From Nitrospinaceae bacterium (GTDB taxonomy: Bacteria; Nitrospinota; Nitrospinia; Nitrospinales; VA-1), in the NCBI GenBank assembly GCA_023271875.1, contig JALPWY010000007.1:1-55946 (forward strand): 55,946 bases of DNA. The letters run 5' to 3'. The translations under genes and the position numbers were made by a program. Below, piece by piece: positions 34,358 to 42,975 of the stretch (the first letter of the stretch is position 1; every line of letters begins with the position of its first letter). The notes under the pieces were generated by a model. The model saw only the letters and a program-made list of their open reading frames with translations, was not told the origin of the DNA and made no database searches.

Positions 34358-35203
34358 ATGAAGGCAAAAAAAAAAGACACCATTAGTCACGATAAATATA
34401 AATGGACATCCACTGACTCTCAATTTATTGAGTCCTTTGTGGAATTCGGTTTTGTTATAGTTAAGAGCGTGTTCCCCTCTGACTTTATCGAGAGGATGTA
34501 TGAATTTGTTTCTTCTCGGTATTGTGAATATAAAGAAGAGTTTATTAAGGCGAGTCCCAACTACCAAGTCCCATATATAGGGATAACCAAAAAGCTTATT
34601 AGGGAGCTTGAAGGCAGTTCTTTGTACTCTGAATTGACGCATACGCCAGCATTGCTGGAAGCTTTGGAAAGAATTCTCGGTCCTGATCTGTCAAAAATTT
34701 GTGCGACCGGATTTTTTCCGGTAGACCCTGATGACAATTCATCACCCATTTTCAAATCGTTGCATCAGGAAGTGTGGACGGGTGTCGGCCCAGACGATGT
34801 GGTTTCCTGGACCCCCCTGCATAACACCCGCCCAGAAGATACTCTTTTGGTTGTCCCAGGTTCCCATCTTTTTGGGATGCTTCCCAATAGAAATCGCAAA
34901 CTATTACCTGTTGAAGGTTTTGAAATACCTGAAGCCATTCCATTACAAATACAGAAAGGGGATATTGTTTTTTTTCACTCCCTATTGTTACATGGCACCA
35001 GTGGGAGAGGTGAGCATATTAGATATGCAGTCCAGATCAATTATAGAAATACTTTTGCTCCTCTGACAATGCAGCAAAAGGGATATGGATTTGAGAATTT
35101 GAAGCAGGGGCCAATGACACGAATTAGGCAGACTTTAGGGAACGATTATTTAACTCCCCTAAGAACCTATGGGGGTAAAGCAACGCACTATGAAGAATAT
35201 TAA
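34358..35203 (+). CDS. Phytanoyl-CoA dioxygenase (PhyH)-family Fe(II)/2-oxoglutarate enzyme
   Basis: 281 residues from ATG 34358, which follows a GGGAGGG ribosome site at 34348-34354. The probable iron ligands are H136 and E138 in SLHQEVW (H-x-E instead of the common H-x-D) and H212 in LLHGTSGRG, with the 2-oxoglutarate-binding arginine near R222. VVPGSHLFGML is a family hallmark. Members hydroxylate aliphatic chains, sugars or small acids. It lies 33 bases after the ThDP enzyme gene and probably acts on the same product. Ten A in a row occur at codons 3-6, a possible slippage site. Confidence 0.9.
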   Translation: MKAKKKDTISHDKYKWTSTDSQFIESFVEFGFVIVKSVFPSDFIERMYEFVSSRYCEYKEEFIKASPNYQVPYIGITKKLIRELEGSSLYSELTHTPALLEALERILGPDLSKICATGFFPVDPDDNSSPIFKSLHQEVWTGVGPDDVVSWTPLHNTRPEDTLLVVPGSHLFGMLPNRNRKLLPVEGFEIPEAIPLQIQKGDIVFFHSLLLHGTSGRGEHIRYAVQINYRNTFAPLTMQQKGYGFENLKQGPMTRIRQTLGNDYLTPLRTYGGKATHYEEY

Positions 35204-35250
35204 TGAAATTTCAATTGATTCAAATTTTCCAAGCTTAAGGGGACATAATA

Positions 35251-35904
35251 ATGAGCGATGAAAATACCTTGAGATTGATGAAAGCTTCTAAGAGACGGTA
35301 TTTAGGTCCTCATACCTCATCTGCATTTTCTTTGGATCCAAAGCATTTAGTATTTACCCTTTCAAGGTATAAGTTTGTTGCAAAAATGTTAAGCGGAAGA
35401 GAGTCCGCCTTGGAAGTAGGATGTGGAGATGGTTTTGGTGCGGCAATTGTTGCTCAGGAAGTGCAACGGCTTGTGGGCATTGATAATGAGCCGTATGTTA
35501 TTGAAAACAGTGAGAATGTTGGGTTATCAGAAAAAATAGTTGTTCATGATATTCTGTCTTCTCCTTACCCGGAAAAATTTGAGGCTGTTTACTCTCTTGA
35601 CGTTATCGAACATATCCCCCTTGAGGAGGAGCATCTTTTTTTTAGTAATATTGTGAGCTCCACTAAGGAGAATGGGGTTTTAATTATTGGGACCCCAAAC
35701 ATGTCTGCTAGCTCTTATGCTTCAGAAGTTAGTCGAGTTGGTCATATCAACTTAAAATCTTTTAGCTCATTGAAAGAATCCCTTAGTCGATACTATCGCA
35801 ATGTATTTATGTTTGGAATGAACGACGAGGTGTTGCATACTGGGTTTGGATCTATGTGTCATTATCTGATGGCACTCGCTGTGCAACCTATCAACTGTGA
35901 TTAG
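35251..35904 (+). CDS. Class I SAM-dependent methyltransferase
   Basis: A 217-residue class I methyltransferase. The SAM loop is ALEVGCGDGFGAAIV (about residues 51-65) and motif VYSLDVIEHIPLEEE follows near residue 112. The GTPNMSASSYASE block is frequent in sugar O-methyltransferases of glycan clusters. It is the last gene of the rightward run, 47 bases after the PhyH gene. The decayed transposase begins at its stop codon, which suggests that the island's end was rearranged there. Confidence 0.88.
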   Translation: MSDENTLRLMKASKRRYLGPHTSSAFSLDPKHLVFTLSRYKFVAKMLSGRESALEVGCGDGFGAAIVAQEVQRLVGIDNEPYVIENSENVGLSEKIVVHDILSSPYPEKFEAVYSLDVIEHIPLEEEHLFFSNIVSSTKENGVLIIGTPNMSASSYASEVSRVGHINLKSFSSLKESLSRYYRNVFMFGMNDEVLHTGFGSMCHYLMALAVQPINCD

Positions 35905-36090
35905 TTTTTAAGGTGGGACCGGATGTGATGTTCATTATCTGACCAGACACTCATTAAGGCCAATAGAACTTCTTGATCTTTCTCAAGGAGCTGGGTGGCT
36001 TTGGGATATTTTAAGTTGGTAGGTTTTTAGGAACAGGTCAAAAGCTCGCTCTACTGTTTGGACCGCTTTTGTTGTGAAAACAATTTTATA
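35901..36090 (-). pseudogene. Remnant of an IS256 (Mutator)-family transposase
   Basis: On the minus strand, 36090-36010 reads RAFDLFLKTYQLK, then a +1 frameshift continues as YPKATQLLEKDQEVLLAL and HHIRS up to a stop at 35901-35903. These match the conserved C-terminal part of IS256-type transposases, where a segment like AFDLF-x-TY-x-KYPKA-x-x-L-x-KD-x-x-LLA is followed by H-x-x-IRT. About 60 codons survive; both ends are missing and no terminal inverted repeats are visible. It marks an old insertion at the edge of the sugar/radical SAM gene run, after which the region was truncated. Confidence 0.82.
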
Positions 36091-36172
36091 ACAAAGATTA
36101 TACTATCTTCTCAATCAACTTATACGCCAGAAATATTCATACCTCGATTCAATTTTAAGTACAAAAATTGAG

Positions 36173-37417
36173 CTAGAAATATAAATCCTGATTTTTTTTT
36201 AGCCAAGCAATTCCTATAGGTGTTTTGCTTGGGCTCCCAATAGTGCCTGATCTGGCCCAAAGTTTGTGATAAGCTTGGATTAGCCTTTCTGAATCAGGAG
36301 AATATCTGAACCTGCCCTCCAACCGGGCTAACATTTCCTGTGTGGCTTCAAGTATATCCTGCGGGCTATTTTCTTCTACTTCAAGACCCAAATCGGTTGG
36401 GTTATGCCAAGTGTGTCCAAATTTTAGAGCATCTTCAAAATGAATGTAGCTATTCGAGTTGCTATATTTATATTTTTTGGGGACATATAGGCAATTTTTT
36501 CCAATAGGGGTGAAAGTGTAGCATTCAGATGCATTAACCTCCAGAACGGGTCTGTCCAAAATATTAGCAACACCAAGAAGCCCCGAAACCCCAGATGCTA
36601 TTGTAAATTTACAGTGTGCGAGAAGAAAAATATCCAGGAAATCATTTTGGTGGCCAGAATAGGGGTAATCTATCATTTTTTCATGAAAGAAATTAATAGG
36701 TTTTTTTACAATTGAGCCTATTCGGATTACGGTGAAGCCTTTTTCTATAAGATACTTCGCCGTTTCGATGAGGCTGTCTATGTCCGAATTACGCCAGTTA
36801 TGGTAATCCCAGTTATTATGAGAGATAAATTGCTTCAGGTAGGCATCGTCTCTGGCAAAAATACAAACAAATTCATCTTTGTCAAGGTCCACGTTCATCT
36901 GGTTGAGGAGTTTGCGGCCTTTTTCGGTTTCATCAGCTTTGAAATAAAGTGATGATTTAGCATTGTTAAATTCATAATACTCGTTAGAATTCAGGGGTAA
37001 ATCCTGATAGAAGGGTGTCCTTTTTAGTATCGGGAGCATGCCGTAATACAGCCAACTTAAAACTCTGTTTTCGTATATAGGTATAACCCTTTTAAACATA
37101 TTTAACAGTTGGCGATTTGCAAGATTATTAGGGTTACTTATAAAACAATAATAGGGGCCATCGGGGTGGATACCCAATTGACGTCGTCTTAGAAATAAGT
37201 CGGTATTCATTGCCAAGTGACCTATTCTTCCATAAATCAAGCCACCCACTTTTATCCATAAAATTGGTTTTAAAATCCATAATATGAGGATTACTGGTAC
37301 AGCAAAAATTAGACCCAGAAAGTGAAACCCCGCATATAAAAAAGCCGTAGTTACGCTGGAGTAATCCCTGTTCTTAAGGATAAGTCGGAGTCTGTCCAAA
37401 ACATTTTTATTAAACAT
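36173..37417 (-). CDS. TIGR04372-like putative glycosyltransferase
   Basis: A 414-residue protein. Residues about 25-60 form hydrophobic helices. Then come GRIGHLAMNTDLFLRRR, a pattern of the TIGR04372 family, and a central domain with VCIFARDDAYL, HNWRNSDIDSLIETAKYLIE and IASGVSGLLGVANI that resembles the donor-binding half of a GT-B glycosyltransferase. The family is found in glycan clusters and is predicted, not proven, to transfer sugars. It is read leftward, separated from the rightward island by the transposase remnant. The C-terminus is short of known motifs. It probably uses an activated sugar from the island. Confidence 0.75.
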   Translation of the reverse strand: MFNKNVLDRLRLILKNRDYSSVTTAFLYAGFHFLGLIFAVPVILILWILKPILWIKVGGLIYGRIGHLAMNTDLFLRRRQLGIHPDGPYYCFISNPNNLANRQLLNMFKRVIPIYENRVLSWLYYGMLPILKRTPFYQDLPLNSNEYYEFNNAKSSLYFKADETEKGRKLLNQMNVDLDKDEFVCIFARDDAYLKQFISHNNWDYHNWRNSDIDSLIETAKYLIEKGFTVIRIGSIVKKPINFFHEKMIDYPYSGHQNDFLDIFLLAHCKFTIASGVSGLLGVANILDRPVLEVNASECYTFTPIGKNCLYVPKKYKYSNSNSYIHFEDALKFGHTWHNPTDLGLEVEENSPQDILEATQEMLARLEGRFRYSPDSERLIQAYHKLWARSGTIGSPSKTPIGIAWLKKNQDLYF

Positions 37418-38570
37418 AGTTAGTTTACTTCATTAATCTCGAATAAGATGTCGAAGGCGGATAAGCTCTTCATTTTTCAGCGACAGATTCGTAGAGAACC
37501 TTGGGGACCAGGCAAGCTTTGGTTTTATCATCAGTTGCCCCGTTAAATAGCCAAGGTTTTAAAATTTTCTGAATCTTAAAAGGTCATCTAAAAAGAGCCT
37601 AAAAAGGTGATGAATAAATCAGAATATGGATTATAGCATTATGATTCGACCTTTCACCCGCATTCTCTGGATTTAATTGGTCAGCTACCTGTATAGCCCT
37701 ATGCATCGTGATCCATGAACCCCTCACTCAAATCCGGAGAGTTTTTTTTAAGTTATTTTATAATTATCTAAGATACTGAGGGGGATGGGTGGAAAGTTTA
37801 CTGAGGATTATTTGTTTGAAAAGAGTTTTTTTGCGTCCAGTCCGAATTTTTTGAGCTTGATAACTGTTATGACAATGTTGAAAATTAAATAATAAAGGGT
37901 GGAAGGATAAAAATTTATTGAAAAACAATATACTTTTCCTCTGGTTCGCACCGGTTATGCCAAAAGCTGGTAGCACATTAATAAATCTTAACACAATATT
38001 AACGGGTTTTTAATTTTCAACGGTTAGAATCAATAGCCTTAGATTATACTAGAGGTTGAGATCAATGCATGTAGTTTTATATACCTTTGATTTATTTGTT
38101 ATTTCATAGTTTTGCTTAGGTCTTGATCAGTGTTTAATATATTAAAATGAGGTATTAAATAGAGATGCTTCACCCTGTTAAAGTTTACGATCCATCTGGA
38201 AAATTAAAAAAAGTTATTTCCCAAAAGATTCTAAATAGAAGGTCAGATGAAATATGTCTTAACCCTACTCTTTTTAGTAAGCAAACCAAAGGGAGAAAAA
38301 AAAAGGTCCAACCAATCTAGAAGAGATAATTTCCACTGGGAAAAGTAAAACTCTAGCCACTTCGCCGTATTCGCCTTCTCTCGCCTATTGATGTGAATCT
38401 TTAGTTTCTGTTATGCCCTTCATGTTTCGCTATGTTGAAACTGAGAGAATTTTGCTCGTCAGATGAATCCTTTAACATCAACGGGCGTATCCAGGTGGGA
38501 ATTGTGTTTCAAGTGAGATACTGAAAGCCTTATCCCTCAATAGTAGTTTTTTTAAAATTAAAAGCCTTAG
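37418..38570. other. Long A+T-rich intergenic region
   Basis: 1153 bases with little recognisable coding content. The only candidate gene is a 51-residue frame at 38165-38320, listed separately. A short frame at 37449-37550 has no ribosome site. I see no repeat family, hairpin with T-run or RNA gene. Confidence 0.5.
38165..38320 (+). CDS. Small basic protein, unrecognised
   Basis: A 51-residue open frame from ATG 38165 to TAG 38318-38320. The product, beginning MLHPVKVYDPSGKLKKVIS, is basic, with a lysine/arginine-rich tail. GAGG at 38149-38152 is 12 bases before the start, a rather distant ribosome site. The KVYDPSGKLKKVIS segment looks like a folded two-strand unit rather than random translation. 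No family is recognised. It stands alone in the long intergenic region, so it may be a free small protein or a chance frame. Confidence 0.4.
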   Translation: MLHPVKVYDPSGKLKKVISQKILNRRSDEICLNPTLFSKQTKGRKKKVQPI

Positions 38571-39665
38571 CTAGTCAAACTCGTGAGCCATTCGAATGGC
38601 TTTAATATGGGCATATATGTTTTGTCCTGATTGAAGGTTGAGGTGGAATAACGATTTTTTGGTAATTGATGCCAAAAGATGGCAACCGATATCAAGTTTG
38701 ACATCAACCTTACACTCATCTTCGACGCTGGGTCGTGTTTCAATTACCTGGGCAGGTAAAACGTTGAGCACGCTAGTTTGTTCTTCGATTGGTGCGACTG
38801 CTAAGGTCACGTCTTCTGCTCGGATATGAATACGCAAGCGGTCCCCGGGGGAAACATCACGGCGAGGTACGTAGAGGGTATGAGCATTAAACTTAAGTAC
38901 GGTTAGTTGGAACTCTTTATCTTGCCGGACTACAGTGGTATCCAAAACGGTGCCGACCAATGTGTGCCCAAGATGTCTTCCGAGGTCGTGACGAGAGAGC
39001 ACGTCTTCTACTGATCCTGCAGCAACTATTTTTCCTTGGTCCATCAGCAGCATAGTATCAATGAGCTGTAGAACTTCATTTAGGGAGTGGGTGACGTAGA
39101 AGATTGGGATGTTAAGCTCGTATTGCATCCGTTGGAAGTAAGGAAGAATTTCTTGTTTGCGTTTTGTATCCAATGCTGCTAATGGTTCGTCCATTAGGAG
39201 TAGGCGTGGACGAGTCAGAAGTGCTCGTGCCAATGCTACGCGTTGTTTCTCCCCACCAGAAAGACTACGTGAACCACGACTTAGAAAGGACCCCAAACCC
39301 ATGATATCAACGATCTGGCTAAAAAGGGCATCACCGTTTTGTGGAGTGTGGCGCTTAAGCCCATAACGGAGATTTTCTTCAACGTTCAAATGAGGGAACA
39401 GGCGCATTTCCTGAAAAACATAACCAATTTTTCTTTCGTGGGCCGGAATAAAAATCCCCTTCTTTTCATCCTGCCACGTTTCGCTTTCGATCTGTAAAAA
39501 TCCTTCAGGCGCACGCTCCAAACCAGATATGCAACGCAAAAATGAAGTTTTCCCGCTACCCGACGGCCCAAACAGCACAGTGAATCCATGAATTGGGATC
39601 TCGATTTCAACTTTAAGCGTGAATTCACCCAACACTAGCTTGAACTTGGCAGATAAGAGGTTCAT
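38571..39665 (-). CDS. modC: Molybdate ABC transporter ATP-binding protein ModC
   Basis: A 364-residue ABC ATPase. The Walker A is GPSGSGKTSFLRC (about residues 33-45), the signature is LSGGEKQRVALARAL and Walker B is LLLMDEPLAALD, with the H-loop in THSLNEV. The extra C-terminal part (about 290-360) is the TOBE/Mop domain that ModC proteins use to sense or bind molybdate. It energises molybdate uptake for molybdenum cofactor synthesis. The gene overlaps modB by four bases (39662-39665) and ends the leftward modABC operon. The ModE-like palindrome before modA is the likely control site. Confidence 0.92.
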   Translation of the reverse strand: MNLLSAKFKLVLGEFTLKVEIEIPIHGFTVLFGPSGSGKTSFLRCISGLERAPEGFLQIESETWQDEKKGIFIPAHERKIGYVFQEMRLFPHLNVEENLRYGLKRHTPQNGDALFSQIVDIMGLGSFLSRGSRSLSGGEKQRVALARALLTRPRLLLMDEPLAALDTKRKQEILPYFQRMQYELNIPIFYVTHSLNEVLQLIDTMLLMDQGKIVAAGSVEDVLSRHDLGRHLGHTLVGTVLDTTVVRQDKEFQLTVLKFNAHTLYVPRRDVSPGDRLRIHIRAEDVTLAVAPIEEQTSVLNVLPAQVIETRPSVEDECKVDVKLDIGCHLLASITKKSLFHLNLQSGQNIYAHIKAIRMAHEFD

Positions 39666-40345
39666 GATACGTGAATAGGTAATTTTCGGTTGATATAATA
39701 GACGATGAGTAAAATCAGAAAAGTAAACGACAGTAAGCCTGCAGATAATAGGTGAGCTTGGCTGTAGTCTAGAGTTTCCACCCTGTCATAGATTTCAATA
39801 GATAGTACTTTTGTTCTTCCCGGAATGCTGCCACCAACCATGAGGACAACTCCAAATTCACCTAGTGTGTGGGCAAATCCCAATACGATAGCAGTAATGT
39901 ACCCGCGTAAAGCCATCGGACTTGCGACGGTCCAGAATGCATCCCATTTCGAAGCACCCAGAGTCCAGGCTGCTTCAAGGGGATCTTTCCCAATTGCTTC
40001 GAATGCGTTGTAAAGCGGTTGGACTACAAAGGGTAAGGAGTAAAAGGTAGAGGCGATCACAAGGCCCGTAAAGGTGAACGAAAGAGGGGAGCCAAATATT
40101 TCTTCAACAGGTTTCCCGATCCATCCATGGGGACCAAGAATGATAAGTAAATAAAACCCAAGCACCGTAGGAGGTAAAACTAGGGGTAATGCAACGATAG
40201 CTTCAAAAACTGGACGAAACCTCGTGCGAGTATGGGCAAGCCACCAGGAAATTGGAATACCAATTACTAGTAACACTAGAACTGTAACAGCGGCAAGCTG
40301 TAATGTTAAAATAATGGGCTGATAGTCTAAGCTTGGAATGTCCAT
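39662..40345 (-). CDS. modB: Molybdate ABC transporter permease ModB
   Basis: A 227-residue inner-membrane permease with five to six helices. The EAA-type cytoplasmic loop that docks onto ModC is seen around DPLEAAWTLGASKWDAF. LPPTVLGFYLL, HTLGEFGVVLMVGGSIPG and TKVLSIEIYDRVE are typical ModB segments. It lies 37 bases after modA and overlaps modC by four bases. With ModA and ModC it forms the high-affinity molybdate importer. The product length and pattern are normal for the family. Confidence 0.93.
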   Translation of the reverse strand: MDIPSLDYQPIILTLQLAAVTVLVLLVIGIPISWWLAHTRTRFRPVFEAIVALPLVLPPTVLGFYLLIILGPHGWIGKPVEEIFGSPLSFTFTGLVIASTFYSLPFVVQPLYNAFEAIGKDPLEAAWTLGASKWDAFWTVASPMALRGYITAIVLGFAHTLGEFGVVLMVGGSIPGRTKVLSIEIYDRVETLDYSQAHLLSAGLLSFTFLILLIVYYINRKLPIHVS

Positions 40346-40382
40346 GTTATTTTAGAAATCAAGGCGGTTGTTAGGTAAGTTG

Positions 40383-41162
40383 CTATGATAATTCGTAGCC
40401 ATATTTTTTAATGATTTGTTTGGCTTGATCGCTCTTCAAAAAGCGCCACAGCGACATCACCCCGGTATTGTTTTTTCCTCTTGTTAAAATCACGATGTCT
40501 TGTCTGATGGGGTCGTAATAGTCACTGGGGATTTCCACTCGTTTTCCTTTTTGATTATTTTTTGGATCCAGAACCTGTGATAAAGCAACAAACCCTAATT
40601 CAGCATTTTTGGAAAAGACAAATTGGAATGTTTGGCCAATGTTTTCTCCTTGTACTACGAGTGGTTTGAGTCGATCCCACTGGCCAATCTTTTCTAGAGT
40701 CTGGAGGGCAGCTTTGCCATAAGGAGCAGTGATCGGGTTAGCTATTGCTATGTGAGAAAATTTATTTTTAAGTAATGTTGATTTCACACTTTCTGATATT
40801 AAACTCGGAATAGGGCTCCAAAGTGTGATTTTCCCAAATGCGTAGCTATATTGAGTTCCAGAAACAGCTCTCCCTTCTTGCATCAGCAACTTAGGTCTAA
40901 GGCTGTCTGCTGAAAGAAAAATATCAAAAGGCGCGCCGTTAACTATTTGGGCATAAAGTTTTCCAGTCGATCCAGTAATAATTATTACTTTATGGCTGGT
41001 TGTCTTTTCAAATTGTTTTACAACTGCCTTGAAGGGGTTGTGAAAATTTGTTGCTACAGCGGCCTGGATTTCATCGGCCCAGGCTATGGGATAGGAGACT
41101 GGATTAATAAAATTCCAGAGAAATAAAATAATATAAAATAGGGGATTAAATTTTTTAGACAT
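40383..41162 (-). CDS. modA: Molybdate-binding periplasmic protein ModA
   Basis: A 259-residue periplasmic binding protein. A signal peptide ends at about residue 30 (PIAWA-DEIQ). The mature part has AAVATNFHNPFKAVVKQFEK, TGSTGKLYAQIVNGAPFDIF (the oxyanion-binding loop with Ser and Gly), FLSADSLRPKLL, NPITAPYGKAA and a C-terminal LKSDQAKQIIKKYGYE, all as in ModA. It captures molybdate or tungstate for ModB/ModC. The divergent upstream region contains a 40-bp palindrome that matches the ModE operator, so repression by molybdate-loaded ModE is likely. Confidence 0.93.
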   Translation of the reverse strand: MSKKFNPLFYIILFLWNFINPVSYPIAWADEIQAAVATNFHNPFKAVVKQFEKTTSHKVIIITGSTGKLYAQIVNGAPFDIFLSADSLRPKLLMQEGRAVSGTQYSYAFGKITLWSPIPSLISESVKSTLLKNKFSHIAIANPITAPYGKAALQTLEKIGQWDRLKPLVVQGENIGQTFQFVFSKNAELGFVALSQVLDPKNNQKGKRVEIPSDYYDPIRQDIVILTRGKNNTGVMSLWRFLKSDQAKQIIKKYGYELS

Positions 41163-41215
41163 AGGATTTTTCCCGAAAAAAAAATCAGTGAAACAATGGC
41201 GTATTACAATAAATG

Positions 41216-41255
41216 GATTAATTCGTTATATATATCAGTATATAACGAATTAATC
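41216..41255. promoter_or_regulatory. ModE-type operator palindrome
   Basis: A perfect inverted repeat with 17-base arms: GATTAATTCGTTATATA (41216-41232), a 6-base spacer TATCAG and TATATAACGAATTAATC (41239-41255). The inner part reads CG-n-TATATA-n6-TATATA-n-CG, the known ModE binding pattern. It lies 54 bases before the modA start and 128 before the start of the rightward cytochrome gene, so one site could control both units. Molybdate-bound ModE usually represses mod operons and sometimes activates molybdoenzyme genes. No modE gene is seen in this window. Confidence 0.88.
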
Positions 41256-41382
41256 AAGCTATTTTTGCTTGGATGGCAATAAATGGGGTCGTTGCATGAA
41301 ATTTTCAGGTAATACTGGTTATTTATTGCTGCAGATAGCAACGCAGTGTTAACATTTTTTTGCTCAATGAAGCTAATCTTTT

Positions 41383-42948
41383 ATGGGTAATCCGATGAGC
41401 AATTCAACAGTTTGTTTCCTGCCGTCAACGAAATATCTCCATGTAATGCTTGTGTTCACTTTTTTGTTTTGTCCTCAAATTTCTCAGGCTATTGAAAGCA
41501 GAAAAATAGAAAAATTAATTGAGGGTGCGCAATCGCCTATAGAAAATAAACTACGAATTCAAGAAAAAGAATCAATTCTAATGCAGGGCAAAGAATATTA
41601 TTTTAAATTTTGCGTTCATTGTCATGGCAAAGAAGGGAAAGGCGATGGGAGAGCTTCTAACCACATCTTTCCGCAACCAAGGGAACTAAGCCAGGGAGTA
41701 TTCAAATTTCATGCTACGCAGACTAACACGCTCCCTCTGGATGAGGACATAATTCGGACTATTAAACAAGGAATTCCTGGGACTGCTATGCCACCTTGGG
41801 ATGGTATTTTGAATGATGAGATTATTAACTCGATAGTGAAATTTATAAAAACATTTTCCACTAGATTTGGGATGGAAGTTCCAGGACGAAAAATTGCCAT
41901 TAGCATGGAGCCACCCTTTGATAGTTTGTCCATAGCATATGGAAAAAAAATATATAAAGAATTGCGTTGTGAGAAATGCCACGGAGAGAATGGTGATAAA
42001 GAGGGAAAAATTTCGAAAACATTAAAAACTTTTCGAGATACAACCTGGTTTGTTTATGATTTGCGTCGCAAAAACTTTTATAAAGCAGGATCGTCCGGAA
42101 TCGATATCTATCGGACACTTGCAACAGGATTAGATGGTTCCCCAATGAATGCATACGATTATATTAGTGATTTCGAGCGTTGGCATTTAGTTCATTTTTT
42201 GCAATCTTTACATAGCATCAAAAGAGGTGAAACTTTTCTCGCTATAAATAAAATAACATCAAAAAGAATTGATAGACCAATAACGTTGGATTTAGAGGAA
42301 TCTATTTGGGAAAAGGCACTCGAAACCTCGATAGGTATAAGGCCATTGAGGGCACGCAGGAATCCAGTTTCCCGTTTGACAATTCGATCTGTGCATAACA
42401 AAAACAAAATAGCAATTAAAATAAAATGGGAAGATCCCACTCCAGATAGTATTCTAAATAATAATTATGTAGACCAAAGCGCAATTCAATTTGCTGTCGA
42501 TGACTCAGATATTGAAGATAGTCCATTTTATGGGATGGGAGAGAAAGGAAAGATGGTTAACATCTGGCATTGGAAAGCCGATGTTCGCCAGAAGATAATT
42601 AAAAGTGGCAAATCAATACAAAAACAAATAGCAAAAAATGCCAAATCGCGTGCTGGGATGTTTGTGAATCCATTCACAGAATCTTCCGTGGAAGAAATGA
42701 ATTCAAGGGGGATCGGTGCGTTAACTGTTCAACCGCTTGGGGATCAAAAGTTAGAGGGAAGAGGATATTGGTATAATGGGCATTGGAATGTAGTTTTCAT
42801 TAGAAATTTAGAGGCTACAAGCAAATGGGATATTGATTTTAGTGATGAGAATCAAGTTGTTCTAGCTTTTGCTTTGTGGGATGGAAGTAAAAAAGAGATG
42901 AATTCAAATAAAATGGTTAGCTTTTGGCAGACTTTGGTTTTCCGGTAG
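41383..42948 (+). CDS. Dihaem cytochrome c with a C-terminal ethylbenzene-dehydrogenase-like haem-binding domain
   Basis: A 521-residue secreted protein. After a signal peptide (cleavage near residue 36) come two cytochrome c domains: C77-x2-C80-H81 (CVHCHGKEGKGDG, Met ligand in GTAMPPWD) and C196-x2-C199-H200 (CEKCHGENGDKEGK). Residues about 285-520 resemble the EB_dh domain that binds haem b in the gamma subunits of type II DMSO-reductase-family enzymes, including nitrite oxidoreductase. Here it is joined directly to cytochromes. It is followed by a SUMF1 protein and an MsrP-type molybdoenzyme, so it probably exchanges electrons with the latter. The first ATG is used; a second at 41395 is possible. 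Confidence 0.88.
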   Translation: MGNPMSNSTVCFLPSTKYLHVMLVFTFLFCPQISQAIESRKIEKLIEGAQSPIENKLRIQEKESILMQGKEYYFKFCVHCHGKEGKGDGRASNHIFPQPRELSQGVFKFHATQTNTLPLDEDIIRTIKQGIPGTAMPPWDGILNDEIINSIVKFIKTFSTRFGMEVPGRKIAISMEPPFDSLSIAYGKKIYKELRCEKCHGENGDKEGKISKTLKTFRDTTWFVYDLRRKNFYKAGSSGIDIYRTLATGLDGSPMNAYDYISDFERWHLVHFLQSLHSIKRGETFLAINKITSKRIDRPITLDLEESIWEKALETSIGIRPLRARRNPVSRLTIRSVHNKNKIAIKIKWEDPTPDSILNNNYVDQSAIQFAVDDSDIEDSPFYGMGEKGKMVNIWHWKADVRQKIIKSGKSIQKQIAKNAKSRAGMFVNPFTESSVEEMNSRGIGALTVQPLGDQKLEGRGYWYNGHWNVVFIRNLEATSKWDIDFSDENQVVLAFALWDGSKKEMNSNKMVSFWQTLVFR

Positions 42949-42975
42949 CACAACCTCAAAGCATTTTATTGGGTT

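Noticed and set aside
37449-37550. A short frame beginning MSKADKLFIFQRQIRREP
   Set aside because: Only 33 codons, without a ribosome site; it could be a gene fragment but no family is recognised.
37764-37994. A 76-codon open frame on the minus strand in the gene-poor region
   Set aside because: No ribosome site, random-looking product, no neighbours in the same direction.
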